DNA of 64,000 bases from Ricordea florida (taxonomy: Eukaryota; Cnidaria; Anthozoa; Corallimorpharia; Ricordeidae). The DNA is taken from positions 1,773,501 to 1,837,500 of the forward strand of contig OX453277.1 in NCBI GenBank assembly GCA_949710005.1. Reading direction: 5' to 3'. Of this stretch, positions 14,877 through 28,100 are shown in pieces. The stretch's first letter is position 1; each line of letters opens with the position of its first letter. The notes below the pieces were generated by a model. It made no database searches. It saw only the letters and a program-made list of their open reading frames with translations, and was not told the origin of the DNA. Both the position numbers and the translations under genes were made by a program.

Positions 14877-17800
14877 CTAGAAGACAAACAAAATAAAAGC
14901 AAATTTACATGCATAAGTTAGTGGTATTTTATTACTACCTTGCACAGATTCTTGCTCAGTTTCTCTAAACGTAAAAGAGACGTTATCTCCAATGAGTACG
15001 AACGGAGCCCAGTGATTGACAGCATTAAACTTCTCTGACTCCCTCAGGGATTTCATGGCTAAATTCAAAGACTCGCTGGCACTTTTCCCATGAAAGAGCT
15101 GCTCGTAAAAGCCTTTCATGAACTCTAAGGTTGCTTCGTCACTGATCGCCCACAACGAAACCAGAACAGAACGTGCACCAGCACCTAGAAAGGCGCGTGC
15201 AATACCGACCACGCCCTCGGCCTTGATATCGCCTCGGCCGCTATGGCAACAGCTAAGAACTACCAATTGTGCGCGAAGGCCTGTGGTCAGTACGTCGTTC
15301 ATGGTGAGAAGAAAGTCTTCTTCGTTCGGAGTGTCAGAAGCTCTGTCAGGATTTGGAGCCAGTGCGATCTCACCAGTCTCCATTTTGCCATGTGCTGCAA
15401 TGTGTACCAGGGCAACCGAGTTGAGCCTCTTCAGCAGCTTTTCCTTTGTAGCCTCCTTTCCAATAAGAGATGAAGTCTTGAGAATTTCCCCAATCATTCT
15501 AGCTTCTTTTTGTGCACAGGGAAGCTGCTCTAAGGCCTTAACCGTACGTCGCCCTTTCGTTTTGATAATTTTCTCAACCCATGGGTCTCCTACTATCAAT
15601 GAGCCGCTCTTGCTGTGGAAATCCGAGCTGCAGTCTGAGATTAACTTAAGACTGGTAACTGAGGGCAGGCAGCGGATTCTGAACGAATCAGAGAGGTAAC
15701 GAGAATTGGGATCCAAGAATGCGACAAAAGGAGCCAAGAACAAAGGACCATCAGGGACAATGATTAACTCCTCGCCATCAAGAAGGTTTGCTACTGGACC
15801 TACCGTTAGATCATAGAGGATCTTTAACGGAGTACCACAAACTTGATAGTTGTTATTAAAGCCAACGTGATTCTTACTTTCAGTCACTGTAGCCCCCGGG
15901 TCGAGAAACTCCAAAGAGCGATCTTCAGACATTTCCCGGGCATGCATTTTCTTGTTGGTAATATCAATCAAAGACTCAAATTTAGCAGTACTCATTCTCG
16001 ACTTTCTAAAGTGAACTTCTCCGTCACCTTTTAGCACCCAAATGTTAATTTCTTCGCCATTTATGGCTAGAAAGACAATGGTTGATTGGATGTACTTCTG
16101 TATATCAATAAAACTTGTTTTCCAGTGTGTTGATTCTTCTGCCGTTGGACTGTATCATGAGGTCATGAGGTCTTCCAGTGCTTGCGCTCGTCCCTGTTCT
16201 GCAGCAAACCATGCTTCAGTCTTTTTGCCTTGCTTTAGGAGGAGGCACCATAATGCCGTGTAAACACGTTGCAGATCATGTCTAAGATGAATTTTCCAAT
16301 CATCTTTCGACTTCAGTTGATTTCGTACTTGATTATACAGTTCCACGCTGCTTTCATAACAGCGCAAAGCATCGTCTAATAAATCTTGAGCTTCTAACGT
16401 GCCACCTTGTAGGTACTGTGCTCTAGCTTGTGCAGTCATGTCCCCTATGCTTGTAGCAATATCTAAACTTCGCTTGTGGCATTCACTAGCATTTTGTAAA
16501 TCGCCAAGAAACCCACGTGCTATTCCAAGGCAAGAATATGCGTTCATTTCCCCGGCTTTGTCTCCCACTTGTTCAGTAATGTCCAGGCTCAGTTCGAAAT
16601 GCTCTACGGCTTTCTCAAAATCAAGAAGACTTTGATGTGCTTGGCCCAGAGCACAGTAGCACTTCCCCTCTCCTGCCTTGTCTCCTATATCCTTGAAGAT
16701 GCCAAGGCTCCTCTCAGAATAGCAGATAGCATTTCTAAAGTCACTAAGATTATTATACGTATTTCCCAGGTTTCCGTAGATACGTGCCTCTGCTGCTCTG
16801 TCTCCAACGTTCTGGGCAAAAGCTAGGTCTTTAAAATAATACTCCAAAGCCTTGCTGTAATAGCCAAGAAAGCGGTAGGCATTACCCAAGCTACCATACA
16901 CACATCCCTCAGCCGTCCTGTCGCCAATCTCTTTGACAATCTCTAAAGATTCCTCGTAATACTCGATGGCATGTTTGTAGTCACCCATGCTGAAATACAC
17001 ATTGCCTATATTGTGGCACGTGTGGCCTTCTCCTGCTCGGTTGCCAACTTTCCTGTCGATCTTTAAGCTTCTTGTGAAACACTCCAATGCTTGCTTATAA
17101 TTTCCTACGGAGTGATAGACATTCCCTAAGTGGCTGCCGGTTCGAGCTACTTCAACTTTAGCTCCACCTTCTTCACAAAGATCCATGCTTCTCAATTGGT
17201 ACTCCATAGCTTTTGTGAAATCCCCCATTTTACGAAATGTGTTGGCAAGGCTACCATATACTTGCCCTTCTCCCGATTTGTCTTTCAATTCAATAGCAAT
17301 CTCTAGCCTCTTTTCTTGACACTCAATTGCCTTTTTGAAGTCTCCAAGATTCCGATATGCAATACCAAGGTTGGCAAATGCACGACCTTCTGCGATTTTG
17401 TCCTTTAGTTCTTTAGCGATGCCCAGCCTCTGCTCCAGATATATAACAGCTTCTGCGTGATTACCCAGATTTCCGTATACGTTGCCAAGATTGCCGTATG
17501 CATAGCCCTCTCCAGCCCTATCTCTCCTCTCAATGGCAATATCTAGGCTTTGTTTGTGATACTCAAGGGCCTTCTCGTAATTGCCCATGCGCCGATACGC
17601 ATTGCCTAAACTAATGCAAGCTCTTCCCTCGGCCGCCCTGTCACCTAATTCTTTGGCTATATTCATGCTCTGGTTGTCGTACTCAAAAGCTTGCATGAGG
17701 TCACCCACACGGCGACATGCATTTCCTAGGTTGTAGCAAGCACCTCCTTCACCAGCTCTATCGCCCACCTCTTTAGCTATTTGTAAATCTAACTTGTGGT

Positions 17801-18059
17801 ACTCAACTGCTTGTCGGAGATCACCCTGGATATAAAACAAAATGCCTAAATTTCCATAGGCATGGGCTTCTCCAATCCTGTCACCTGCTTCTTTGGCAAC
17901 TTCCAAACTCTTTTCTTGGCACTCTCGAGCCTTTTGATACTCACATCGGCTTTGATGAATGACACCCAGTCTTCCATAGGCACGCCCTTCACCTACCTTA
18001 TCTTTGGCCTCTCGGCAGTTTCTCAAGTCACGTTGTATTTTATCTATCACCTGTGACAA
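14877..18059 (-). pseudogene. TPR-CHAT protein gene, split by an 8-bp duplication
   Basis: One long exon coding for tetratricopeptide repeats followed by a CHAT (caspase-like) protease domain. The TPR part (18,059-16,155) has about 15 units of 40 residues with the pattern AxxNLGNxxxxxGDxxxAxEYxxxxLxIAKExGDRAGEG. The CHAT part (to 14,877) has HIAAHG and VLSCCHSG, giving a catalytic His/Cys pair near residues 216 and 264 of the downstream frame, plus [12 protein letters not shown] and [11 protein letters not shown]. The two halves are out of frame because TCATGAGG occurs twice in tandem (16,155-16,170); the frame leading into the CHAT domain is open back to the duplication, so one gene is implied. 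The apparent 5' end is a splice acceptor (TTGTCACAG, exon from about 18,050), and CAAG/GTAGTA near 14,940 could be a donor to a further 3' exon. It may be a pseudogene, an allele, or an assembly error. Confidence 0.82.
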
Positions 18060-20627
18060 CGAAGCAAGTCCCGTTATTTTTTATTAGTATGTACAAACTC
18101 GGCACTCTTGGCATTTGGAGTAATCTGATTGGCTCACTAGTCTGGATATCCAGCACTCTTCACCTCGCTAGTGCCCAGGCGTCTGGGAAATCCTCGTACA
18201 ATTGACTTTTGTACCAAGAAAAAAACAATTGCTGGTGAAAATTTTCGCTTTACAGCTATTCTCTAGAGATGCAACTGAGGTTGCTTCACTGATATATCTC
18301 TATGCATAGTGACTGTTTAATATTCTTATTCTTATTAATATTCTGCCACTATTCACCTCCATTTCAGAGAATGATTGCAAGGTATCCTCTAGTGATCCCT
18401 TTAACCCTAATATCCCTTAAAGAAGGGAAATAAAAAATGATTTCAAGTCGCTTTTGATAGTTAGTATTAAAAAACTGTCCAGAGATCTTAATCGCCGACC
18501 GAAGGTGTGGATGCATTCTGCTTTAGTTCCCTAAATTTTTGTATATAGTACATATATATGTTTTACTTCCGACACCGCTGAGGTGACCTATGATGTTATT
18601 TCTGATATTCAGAGAGCACTTACACAAAGGTTTTAATTTTGGTTCGGTTTGCCATTACTTCGCTCACAATTACTGTAGGTATAGTGCTAGTTTGATATCT
18701 GTTGGGTATTAAACTAACAGGAACAAAGTAATGAACGATACATTACCTGGTCAGTACTTGTTTGAGTGTTTGCGCATGCTCCATCTGCCAAATTTGTGTC
18801 CGCCATTTTATGCAAATCAATAGACATTCACAGATCTTTCAACCTTTTCTTGTGATCTTTAATCTGCATGTAAATAAGTTATTTTGTCAATTAGTGCTAA
18901 AAAAAAATAGTAGTTTCCTATTATTTTTATTTTGTTCTTTCTTTTGTTACTCTTCGATAGAGTTGGTGACTAAGCAATCTGAGGTGAAGGTATATGTCCT
19001 CATTTCACGTCCTCACGCGCATTTTTGCCCGCGCGCGACTGAGTGTATTTTTACGCAACGCTGAAACGATAAAGCAAACAACTCCTAGGGCTTAAAAGGG
19101 TTAAAAAACCGTGAGTGAAATATTGAATGGGATGCTCGCGTGAATTGCAAATTGACCAAAATTATCGAGTAAGATATTTGAAATTAGCAACGGTTGATTT
19201 ACCGCCGTATGACAAAAAATTTGCATCAGGTTGTTTGCATTCACTACGTTGATAACTGCTGTGCTAACTACCCGCTACACTAGCTATGATAGAACCAACA
19301 TCAAATCACAGCCATCAACTCACTTCAACCAATTTAATTCTTTTTCGTCCAATAACATTCCCCCGAAAGAATTATTTTCGTCACTTTCAAATTTTCCTGT
19401 TTACATCTTGCCATCCTTCTCTAAGTATTTGCCTCCGGCGAATTTCCCTTTGATAAGTCAGTGAAATGCGATCAATTTAGCACTAGTATCATGGCTTTCC
19501 CTTCCTTTCGCTATTTTAAAGCTCAATATGAGTACAATAAAAACATCGAAAGAAAATAAAATTTGAGGTCATTCTCTTTTGCTGAAAGTGCACACCTACA
19601 CAATCTGAAGTCTGCATTACGCAGCTTGGTGTGTATTCAGTTGGAAAGATGCGCTCTAACCTTCGGCCGGAGAAACCGTCTGGGATCATATTCACGCTTG
19701 TTTGTTCAAGTACATCGACGGCGATCAGCAATGATCAACCTCTGCTCAACCAGTATATTTATCAGCGCATGATATCGATGTATTAAAAGGATTATTAAGA
19801 ATTTTGAAGATATCGATTTTCAGCTTCTGTCCGTCTAAGCTCCCTACCGTGGTCAGAAAGCTACCTGAAAACAAGACCTTTGATAGCCTGTCAACGGTTG
19901 ACTCACCTTCAAACTCCAAACATGTAATTTAAAGGACTGTTCTTGAGGAGAAGATATTTAGCTTCGTATTTATTATGAATGGTTCAGGCTGCAGTAGGAC
20001 AAACAACTGAGTTACGAGGGCCAAGAATTCAAGTGGGGGTGACTAGTGCGCATGGCTGGTGCTCTATTGAGAAGTACTATGATCAATTTTTTAACATTCT
20101 CTTATAGGGCGCTAGCCAGGGACCGTGTGTCCTTCGTGTCAATTTAATCAGATGTCTTGCTAGTTGATCGCCAGCGATTTCGTAAATGGAGTTTCGATCG
20201 AAAGGATTCAATCACTTAAATCGCGTACTAGGGAATATCTGTAAGTCAAGTTGTTTCAATTTCTTTCTTTTAATTTACCGAATTTCTTTAGTTATTGTAA
20301 CCTATTATCTCCTAGTCGAACCATTATCACCATCATCATCATCACCTTCATCAGATCTTCTACATCGTCAAACTCAGTTCATCTGATGCCTCAAGCTTAA
20401 ATATATGTCAAGTAGGCAGCAATAAAACGGAATGCATTGATTATCGGTTTGGTGCCTACAAAAGGTACAGGACAAAGGCCCTTTTCTCCACGTGCCACTA
20501 ATGGAGTGTGAAGAGCATCCCGATGACGTTCGATTCCCTCTACGTTTGGCATGTACTAAAACCAGGGCCCGGGATTTTGGACGGTAGACAATGGACAATG
20601 GACTCTGGACTATGGATGGCAGAGAGT
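18060..20627. other. Intergenic, no gene seen
   Basis: Unremarkable host sequence upstream of the TPR-CHAT exon. Earlier exons of that gene probably lie here or further right, but none can be recognised. Short open frames here have no protein-like composition. Confidence 0.5.
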
Positions 20628-20660
20628 CAATAGCAACTCAAGATAGTCACGCGATATAGT

Positions 20661-20790
20661 TGTTGTAGTTCAATTTTATCCTTGGTTTAAATTTTACTTT
20701 CCTTTGTTTCAAACTCATTAACACACATTACCATACCAGAAAACAAAGGAAAATAAAATTTGAACCAAGGAAAAAAATTGTACTACAACA
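20661..20790. mobile_element. 130-bp foldback MITE with an empty site in the window
   Basis: Inverted ends TGTTGTAGT and ACTACAACA with arms extending about 50 bases (TCCTTGGTT, CTTTGTTT). TAGT flanks both sides. The surrounding sequence recurs inverted at 22,255-22,345 without the element, where a single TAGT is present, so this is a genuine insertion with a 4-bp target duplication. Confidence 0.7.
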
Positions 20791-21691
20791 TAGTCACGTT
20801 TACTCAAGATGGTCAAGCAATGTAGTCACGCAAAAGTGAACACACGAGGATTGTTCAGTTGATTTCTCCAGGGAATGGTTCACTGGTTCTTTCTGTAATT
20901 TTAGGCGAGTGGTGTACCGACACGTAATTGCTAATAGTATTATGTTTGCGTGCCATTGTTTGTATGTATAAAGAAAAATTCAGGTAGTAAAGTTTTGCTA
21001 TATGTCACGCAACACACTTTTTTATTTGAACATAAAAGGCCTCTATGAGTCGATTTATGCAAAATTAGTATACCAGGGGAAACCAGATTAGCCTTCTTAG
21101 CCTCGACTCTGTTCTTTTGTTTTTACACAATTGGATAACTAGCCTAGTGCCATCGTCCAAAATGTTTATTCTCTGAGGATGACAGAAGGTGGAGTCTCAA
21201 CCCTGATCAGATGCAGGGGGTGATTCGCTCCTGTCAAATGACAATGGGAATAATCTGTAATAACACTTCACGTCGAAAATCCTAAAAAAATATAAGAGGA
21301 GTCGTTTAGGAAGGGGTGTAAGCAATTGTCTCACGTGACTATGAATATACAATAGCGATGGCATAAAATGTGTTCAGCGTTAAAAAGGAATGTGTTGTGT
21401 GACAGAAACCTCGTTTCAAGGGCACCTTTCCCTGAAGCTGAGGTTGGTAAACATTGTATCGTTCGCCTAAAATTCAGAATAGAACCCATAAAATAGTCCT
21501 TGAAGAAATACACTGAACTAACCTTATTTTATACAAAAAATAGACATTTTGAAACTGTAATACTTCTATCAGACCATTTTTTCTCCCCACCCCGCAACAA
21601 AGCAGCTAATAAGAACTGATTGCGTGACGACTAACGCAACGTCCATGGTATGTTGCTGCCGGTGAATTCAAGAAGTTATGCCACTGGACTG

Positions 21692-22150
21692 TTATATAGA
21701 GGATATTACATGGCCGCGCGGAGATACGAAATTTCTCTTCGAGTGTTGAAGAAGAGAGATTTCGTATCTCCAAGCGGCCATGTAATGTTCTGTTTATTTT
21801 ATAGATACTGATGAAATTTCCACATAAAACAACTTCGACAAATCTTCCTGGATGCTCTACAAGCTCGGAAAAAATATCGACGTTAAATTTTGGCTGCTCA
21901 TCGAGAAAGTCACCCGTAACCGTACCGTCTTCGCACCTCGAACACATTTTTTGAATGAAAGTTCAAACGAACCGGCCACGTGCCCGAGCGGGAAGCTCTC
22001 TTGTAATTGGCTAATCATGTTGGTAACCATGGCGACACCAATATCCTCACACGTGAAAGATAAAAATATTATCTTCACTGCGCGCGATGAAGATATGATG
22101 TTTTTGTCACTGGAAAAATCCTGGTATTTCATCGGTGTCTATACAATAAA
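21692..22150. repeat. Palindrome-headed MITE, copy 1
   Basis: Begins TATAGAGGATATTACATGG and contains a short palindrome (GGAGATACGAAATTTCTCTT and its inverse), then ATAGATACTGATGAAAT and, at the end, its inverse in ATTTCATCGGTGTCTATA. A second copy lies at 30,858-31,190. No coding content. Confidence 0.6.
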
Positions 22151-22349
22151 ATTAATTCTTTTTCTTTTCTCGTGACGTCTTTGCGTGACCGCCCTGCGTT
22201 ACCATATTGGTGACTGAAGTAGTCCATCATCGTTCAGCGTCCTCGTGTGCCAGGGGCTCCTGCGTGTGCTCACTTTTGACCATTTTGAGTTAACGTGACT
22301 ATATCGCGTGACTATCTTGAGTTACTATTGAGTTACTACCGTCCATCAT

Positions 22350-22568
22350 AAAAACTAAAACTGCAAAGTGAAAACTAAAACTGCAAAGTGAAAATGAAGT
22401 GAAAACTAAAACTGCGGATTGAAAACTAAAACTGAGGATTGAAAACTAAAACTGCGGATTGAAAACTAAAACTGACGAGTCAAGAATAAAACTGGACTGT
22501 GAAAAATAAAACTGCACTGTCAAAAAATTAAATTGCACTGTCAAAAAATAAAACTGCATTGTCAAAAA
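22350..22568. repeat. Tandem repeat, about 20-bp unit
   Basis: About eleven degenerate units around AAAACTAAAACTGC with a variable 5-6 base linker (AAAGTG, GGATTG, ACTGTC). Noncoding. Confidence 0.8.
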
Positions 22569-22569
22569 T

Positions 22570-25110
22570 GGCCGGGCCATCGTAGAAAACGGTACAAAAT
22601 GATTCTTCCCAAAGGATTTTCTTACATGAAATAAAACAAGAAACTGATCAGGCCCCCAAAGGGAAACCTGTGAGGGTATCTAAGTAGGATATGTATGTTG
22701 AATACAACTGAGATAAGAAATCTTCCAAGAATTCAATCTCCGGTCACTATTTGAGACGTGAACAAACTGGTTCGACTAGAGAAAACTGCTCTCTCCACAT
22801 ATGATGGACATTCTGGTAGTGTTGTGCTTGATCAGCGCTTGTCTTTATATCCACACTGATCGACCCCTGACCCCCCCCCCCCCTGACCTTGAACTTGATC
22901 CGAACGAAGACTGGAGCCAATTTTCGCACATACAAAAAAAAAACACGGCTACGATCAAAAAAGAAACAAGGCAAATGAATCCAAGAATTTAATACGCGCC
23001 GGGCCATGTTATACTTTTTTCGGAGTTCCATGCGGTAGGTTGAAAAGGATTCTTTTCCCTACCTCCTTAAACAAGCTTCAGTTTTGCTTCTTGGTGTCGA
23101 GTCTGAACACTGAAAAGGTGGGAGTCAGCTTGGAAATCGCGCAAATGGTTAAAAACATAATTTGCCAGGCGTGAATTTCTAGATACCTTGGTGGTGCAGT
23201 GGTATCGCACTTGCCCTACAATCTGATGTTTCGCGAGGGCTCGATCTCAAACCTCGGAAGATAACGTATTCTTGTTGTAAATACACGAACACGCCTCGCT
23301 CGATGCGAGAAACGTTGAAAAAATGTGCCAATTTGTGATTATGATGAACTGGGAAAATAGAAAAAAGGAACTCTTCCGAAACCTTGACGCGCTCGCCTTC
23401 GGCATCCCGCGTAACAAGTCCTGTGTTGGGGGCTTCATTGAAGGGGTTGTAATCTTACTTACAATCACTTTTTCCCTTCTCTCCTCAACATTGTCACTAT
23501 TGTAGTTCCAGTCTAATTTTTTAACCTATCGTGTCACGCGCATATATTTTTGTATCTACGGTCTTCCTGTGGAACCCTTGATACACTGCTATCAAATTTG
23601 TAAGTCCGTTCATAAATACTGTAGTCATGACAGAGCCTTTCGACAAATAACTGCAATCTCTCGGGTGCTCTTCGTTTTCTCCGATTCTTTTCGCTGGGCT
23701 CCAATATCTTCCGACTTCTTGCCGATTTAAATGCTTTATTCTTCTCTTTTCAGCCTAGATCATTCTTTAGCCTAAAGATTACATGTCCCTTTATCCCATG
23801 GCCTACACAGCAGGTATTCCAAACAATTTTCATCTGTCCTTTGTTAACTCGTGAATAGCTAGGGATAACCTCATTGCGCCTTTCCCCCTTGAAGAGAATT
23901 GTCCAAGAAAAAAATAAATATGTTCTATTTTCTGGCTAAAGCTATGAGCGATTTACAGTAGTTGAAGAAAATTTCGCTCGGTCGATCGATTTCAGTCAGA
24001 ACATTTTTCAGTCGTTTATTTCGCATATTTTGATATGTTTTAGGGGGTAGTAGAAAGGCGTCCTTGCCTTATCACACAGTGAAGACTGAGCGTTGATAAT
24101 TTTAGGCAAAAACGGTTCAATTCTGAAAACATTCTCGTTGGGTTCTACTGGAAGATCGGTAAACAGCATTTGCTGTCTTCGTGAATAAGAATAGTAGATG
24201 AAATAGTAACCTGAATAAGGGGACCACTGAAAAAGGGGACTGATTTAAGAGTCTCGAAATTAAAGCGATGAACTGATCGATAGCCAATTTTATCTGAATC
24301 AGTCAAAATACAACTATGCAATATATAACATCAAACATATTCTATTCCCGAGTTTGCTCACAAGAGCCTTTTGTCTATATTCTCTCCCGTTCTCTACACA
24401 GCAAAGTTTGAAAACGTCCACTCTGCTAACTGGTCATGCCTTCCCGAGAATGCCTGTTGTTTCTTAGTGTTTTTGTTTGCTCCCTTTTTTCTTAGTTCCT
24501 TAAATGAGTTACCTCGGTGCAGAAAAAGAGGTTGCCTCTGGCAGCAATCTCGAGTCTCTTTACTTTCCCAAAGCAGCATAAGGTTCAGTTCACGCATGCA
24601 TACATGACCAGTTGTTACCTCCGCCAAGGAGGTTATGTTTTGGTACATGTTTTCCTTGCACCCGCTGAAACGAACTCAGGGAAGGGAATCACGAAACTTG
24701 ATGAATAGAGATCGTATCGAAATTAATTAAGACGTATGCTTGTTACACATCTGTCATTTATAAGAGGATATATATGCGAGTCTATTATTCTGATGGTTGA
24801 ATGAGAGGCTGGGATAACTTCACTGCAACATAAATGTCGTGGAATTCAGACACGCTATGTTTGCAGTTAGACGGAATTCGAATCAGAGAGTTTTTTTCTT
24901 TGCGAGAGAGAGTTTATTTCTTTTTTTTTTGTCAGGACTTAATTGCTACTTAGCAATTTGAGTGGAAACCTGAGATCATTATAGTGAAGAACCCAACTGA
25001 TCCGCCTGTTGTTTACATACACCTCAGGTTAGCAGGCAGTCGGCCATCACTGAGTTCAGTAGATTTTAATGACGTGTGACGAATCTTTTCCTTTCTTACG
25101 TCTGAGTTGG
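22570..25110. other. Intergenic, little recognisable
   Basis: Host sequence upstream of the CUB-EGF gene. A weak tRNA-like A-box/B-box pair near 23,190-23,260 may be an old SINE. The last 100 bases should hold the promoter and 5' untranslated region of the CUB-EGF gene, but no clear TATA element is seen. Confidence 0.4.
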
Positions 25111-28100
25111 ATGATGTTTATTCGGACAAAGAGAAGCAATGCGATACAGTTTATATTGCTTTGGACAACTCTGATAACAGAGCTTGGAAACAGTGTTCAA
25201 GAAGGTGAGGGCTCTTCTAGCTAATAATGCATTTTAGTGCGTCAAACACGACTTTTCGTGTCATGCTTTCGCGGTTTACTATGAGCTCCGCCAAATCACA
25301 CGCTGCGAGCAGCTAACCTATCGAATTTATTTCTCTAATAGCCATTCTGATGTCTCGTCCGGATCTAGGGAAATCGAACCGATACGACCTTAGGTGATTT
25401 CGGGCAGGAAGGCTACAGTACACAACTGAGCACTTTACAACAACTCTATGCATGGCCAATATACTTTCGTTCGTAGTGACAATGCTGTTGAACTTTGTAG
25501 CAAATGCTTTCGTCATGATCATAAATTCAGTCATTCAGTTTAGCAGGCATACTGAAATGCGTCACGCATTTAATTTGAAGTGCTTGCGTGTGGTAGCTTT
25601 GCCCCTATTACCGACAGCTCGACCAACTATGAAGGATCTCTGCTGTAAATAGCTTCAGATCTTGAAGGTAGACTAAAAAACTGACTGTTGGAGTGAAAAC
25701 TTTAAGGGTACGTGAGTTTTTATTTATTTATTTTTTCGATGAGTGCAAATAAAAATAGTGAGGGTCTCACTCCACCATTGAGGGCCCAGACGAGGTGAAT
25801 GTAGAATTGTCCCCGAGAGAGCACGGCAAAAATATAGTAAGCTAGTTAAGTGATAAGACGTGAAGTTAGTTTTATTTGGGTAATAGGTCCAGGCTGAAAC
25901 CAAGAAGGAAACTAGGAGAGACAGACAGACAGACAGTTTTTATCGTGTTACTGAGGCGTCGATCAGTTAGCAGAGGTCCAGGCCGCTAGCGTTTGTAAGC
26001 TGGAAAGGTTTTCAAGGCAGACAAATAAAGCCTCTTTATTCGTCTTAACTTTAAAGAATGCACTCTTTAACTGTACATTTATAAATAACAGATCGCGTCA
26101 TGAAATGCTCGGAGCATCCCCTCCGCTAGTGGTTGCCGTGTAAAACAAATAAAACTTAACTTCTGTTTCTCTATTTCTTTGCGTCGCGAGGATGCATAAG
26201 AAGTTCGGTAACCCGTAGCCGGTTCAGGAGAATAGTTTCCAAAATTTTGAAAAATCATTCACGCGGTGGTAACGAAGCTTAAGATTTCGTGCGCTGCGCA
26301 AGATAATTTGAAACAGAAGGACAGCGTCATGTCGTTGTAAGATAGTTTTTAAAAACAATTCTTTCGGTAGTGAAAAGAATTGTTACTTTATTGTGTGGTC
26401 CTTGTCTATTGTTATTCTGCTTTTCTCGTTGAGCCCAAAACAACTTCTTCTGTCGCAAGAAGTCACAGGTTATAAAAAGAAGACTGTAAACGTTAGCTCG
26501 AAGATATGAATTCTATGTCACGCTACGCTCAGACGAACATCAATTATTTTCCCCTTAAATACTGTAAAAGAATATAACACAGAAGGAGTGATGGTTGGAT
26601 GCTCAGGCAACCAACCTACTTGAGACTTCACAAAGAAATACAATTATAAAAGATCTTACCGCGAAAAAGCTGATTATCGCTAGCAAATTTAAACTTTTGG
26701 ACGCACTGCTGGGGATAGCCTTCGACTCTTTTCCCGTCTTCTCCGCCGATAATTGGGCCTTACGGATCTTCTTCTCGTCTACGGAATTTGGAGGCAGGTT
26801 CGCCGGACTCGTATTCCTGCCTGACTACGAGCCACCCGTCTTGAAGTTGCTGCACTACGAGCCACCCGTCTTGAAGTTGCTGCACTACGAGCCACCCGTC
26901 TTGAAGTTCCTGCACTACGAGCCACCCGTCTTGAAGTTGCTGCACTACGAGCCACCCGTCTTGAAGTTCCTGCACTACGAGCCACCCGTCTCGAAGTTGC
27001 TGCACTACGAGCCCCCCGTCTTGAAGTTCCTGCACTACGAGCCACCCGTCTTGAAGTTGCTGCACTACGAGCCCCCCGTCTTGAAGTTGCTGCACTACGA
27101 GCCCCCCGTCTTGAAGTTGCTGCACTACGAGCCACCCGTCTTGTAGTTGCTGCACTACGAGCCACCCGTCTTGAAGTTGCTGTTACACTGTGCAATGTTT
27201 AGTGCAACCCTTTTCGCATTGCGTGCGCAATGTCGTTGCGAGACAAGTTGCTCGAAACACTGCACAGTGTAACATACCTTGCAACGGCCAAAATCGTTGC
27301 GAAACAAGTTGCACGAACCGTTGCAGAAAGTAGAATCGAGAATCGGTCGGTGTTAGATTTGCCTCGAAAACAGAAGGCAGCCTCTGGGGGGCAGTGAATC
27401 ATGTTTACAAGCCTTTACAAAATATCCCAAGGGATAGTGAATCATGTAAGCCTTTACAAAATATCCCGAGATCTTCTGATTACCCCCCTCCCCCCCGAGG
27501 AGATCTCGGGATATTTTGTAAAGGCTTACATGATTCACTACCCCTCTGGGGACTCTAATACTCGACTAATTACAACTAACCCCCTCCCCCTAGTCTGATT
27601 ATCAGACAGTCGGGGGGTCGCTCGCTCTCACTAGGATGTAAGTGGTTACCCCTCCCACCCCGCCCTCAACTTCCCGTTGATACCAGCTTACTTCAACTTG
27701 AACAGTCATTTAAGGACAATGTATATAACACTGACTATTGCAGCTTGAACACTTTGCTGTGAAATTCATTGTAACACAATTGTTTTTCTTTCAGCCATTA
27801 TTTGTGGTGGTGTTTTGAACGAGACATCAGGAGAAATCACTAGTCCTTTTTATCCTAAAAATTACCCAACAAATGTAACGTGTGAATGGACTATAGCAGG
27901 TGGAAATTCACATTTAAATCTTACTTTCTTGGATTTCCAGGCAAGTGAGGATTATTTATTTGTTTCATTTGCTGTTGTTGTTATATGGTTGTTGTTTGCT
28001 TTTAAAATCTCCAAGGGTTAAACGCTTGGGTAAGTCACGTGATCTGCTTAACCAAATACAAGGCTACGTGGCACAATAAATGTTCATTTTTGTTGCATCA

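Noticed and set aside
23190-23262. tRNA-like A box (GGTGCAGTGG) and B box (GGCTCGATCTC)
   Set aside because: No convincing cloverleaf could be drawn; probably an old SINE remnant.
26824-27182. CRISPR array
   Set aside because: Units are contiguous 30-mers without unique spacers, in a metazoan intron.
26595-27195. Long open frames on both strands with [10 protein letters not shown]-type or [10 protein letters not shown]-type repeats
   Set aside because: They are produced by the stop-free 30-bp minisatellite; several frames are open at once and the array lies in an intron.
27945-27950. GTGAGG as the donor for the CUB exon
   Set aside because: Using it would put the next exon out of frame, whereas GCAAGT four bases earlier keeps phase.
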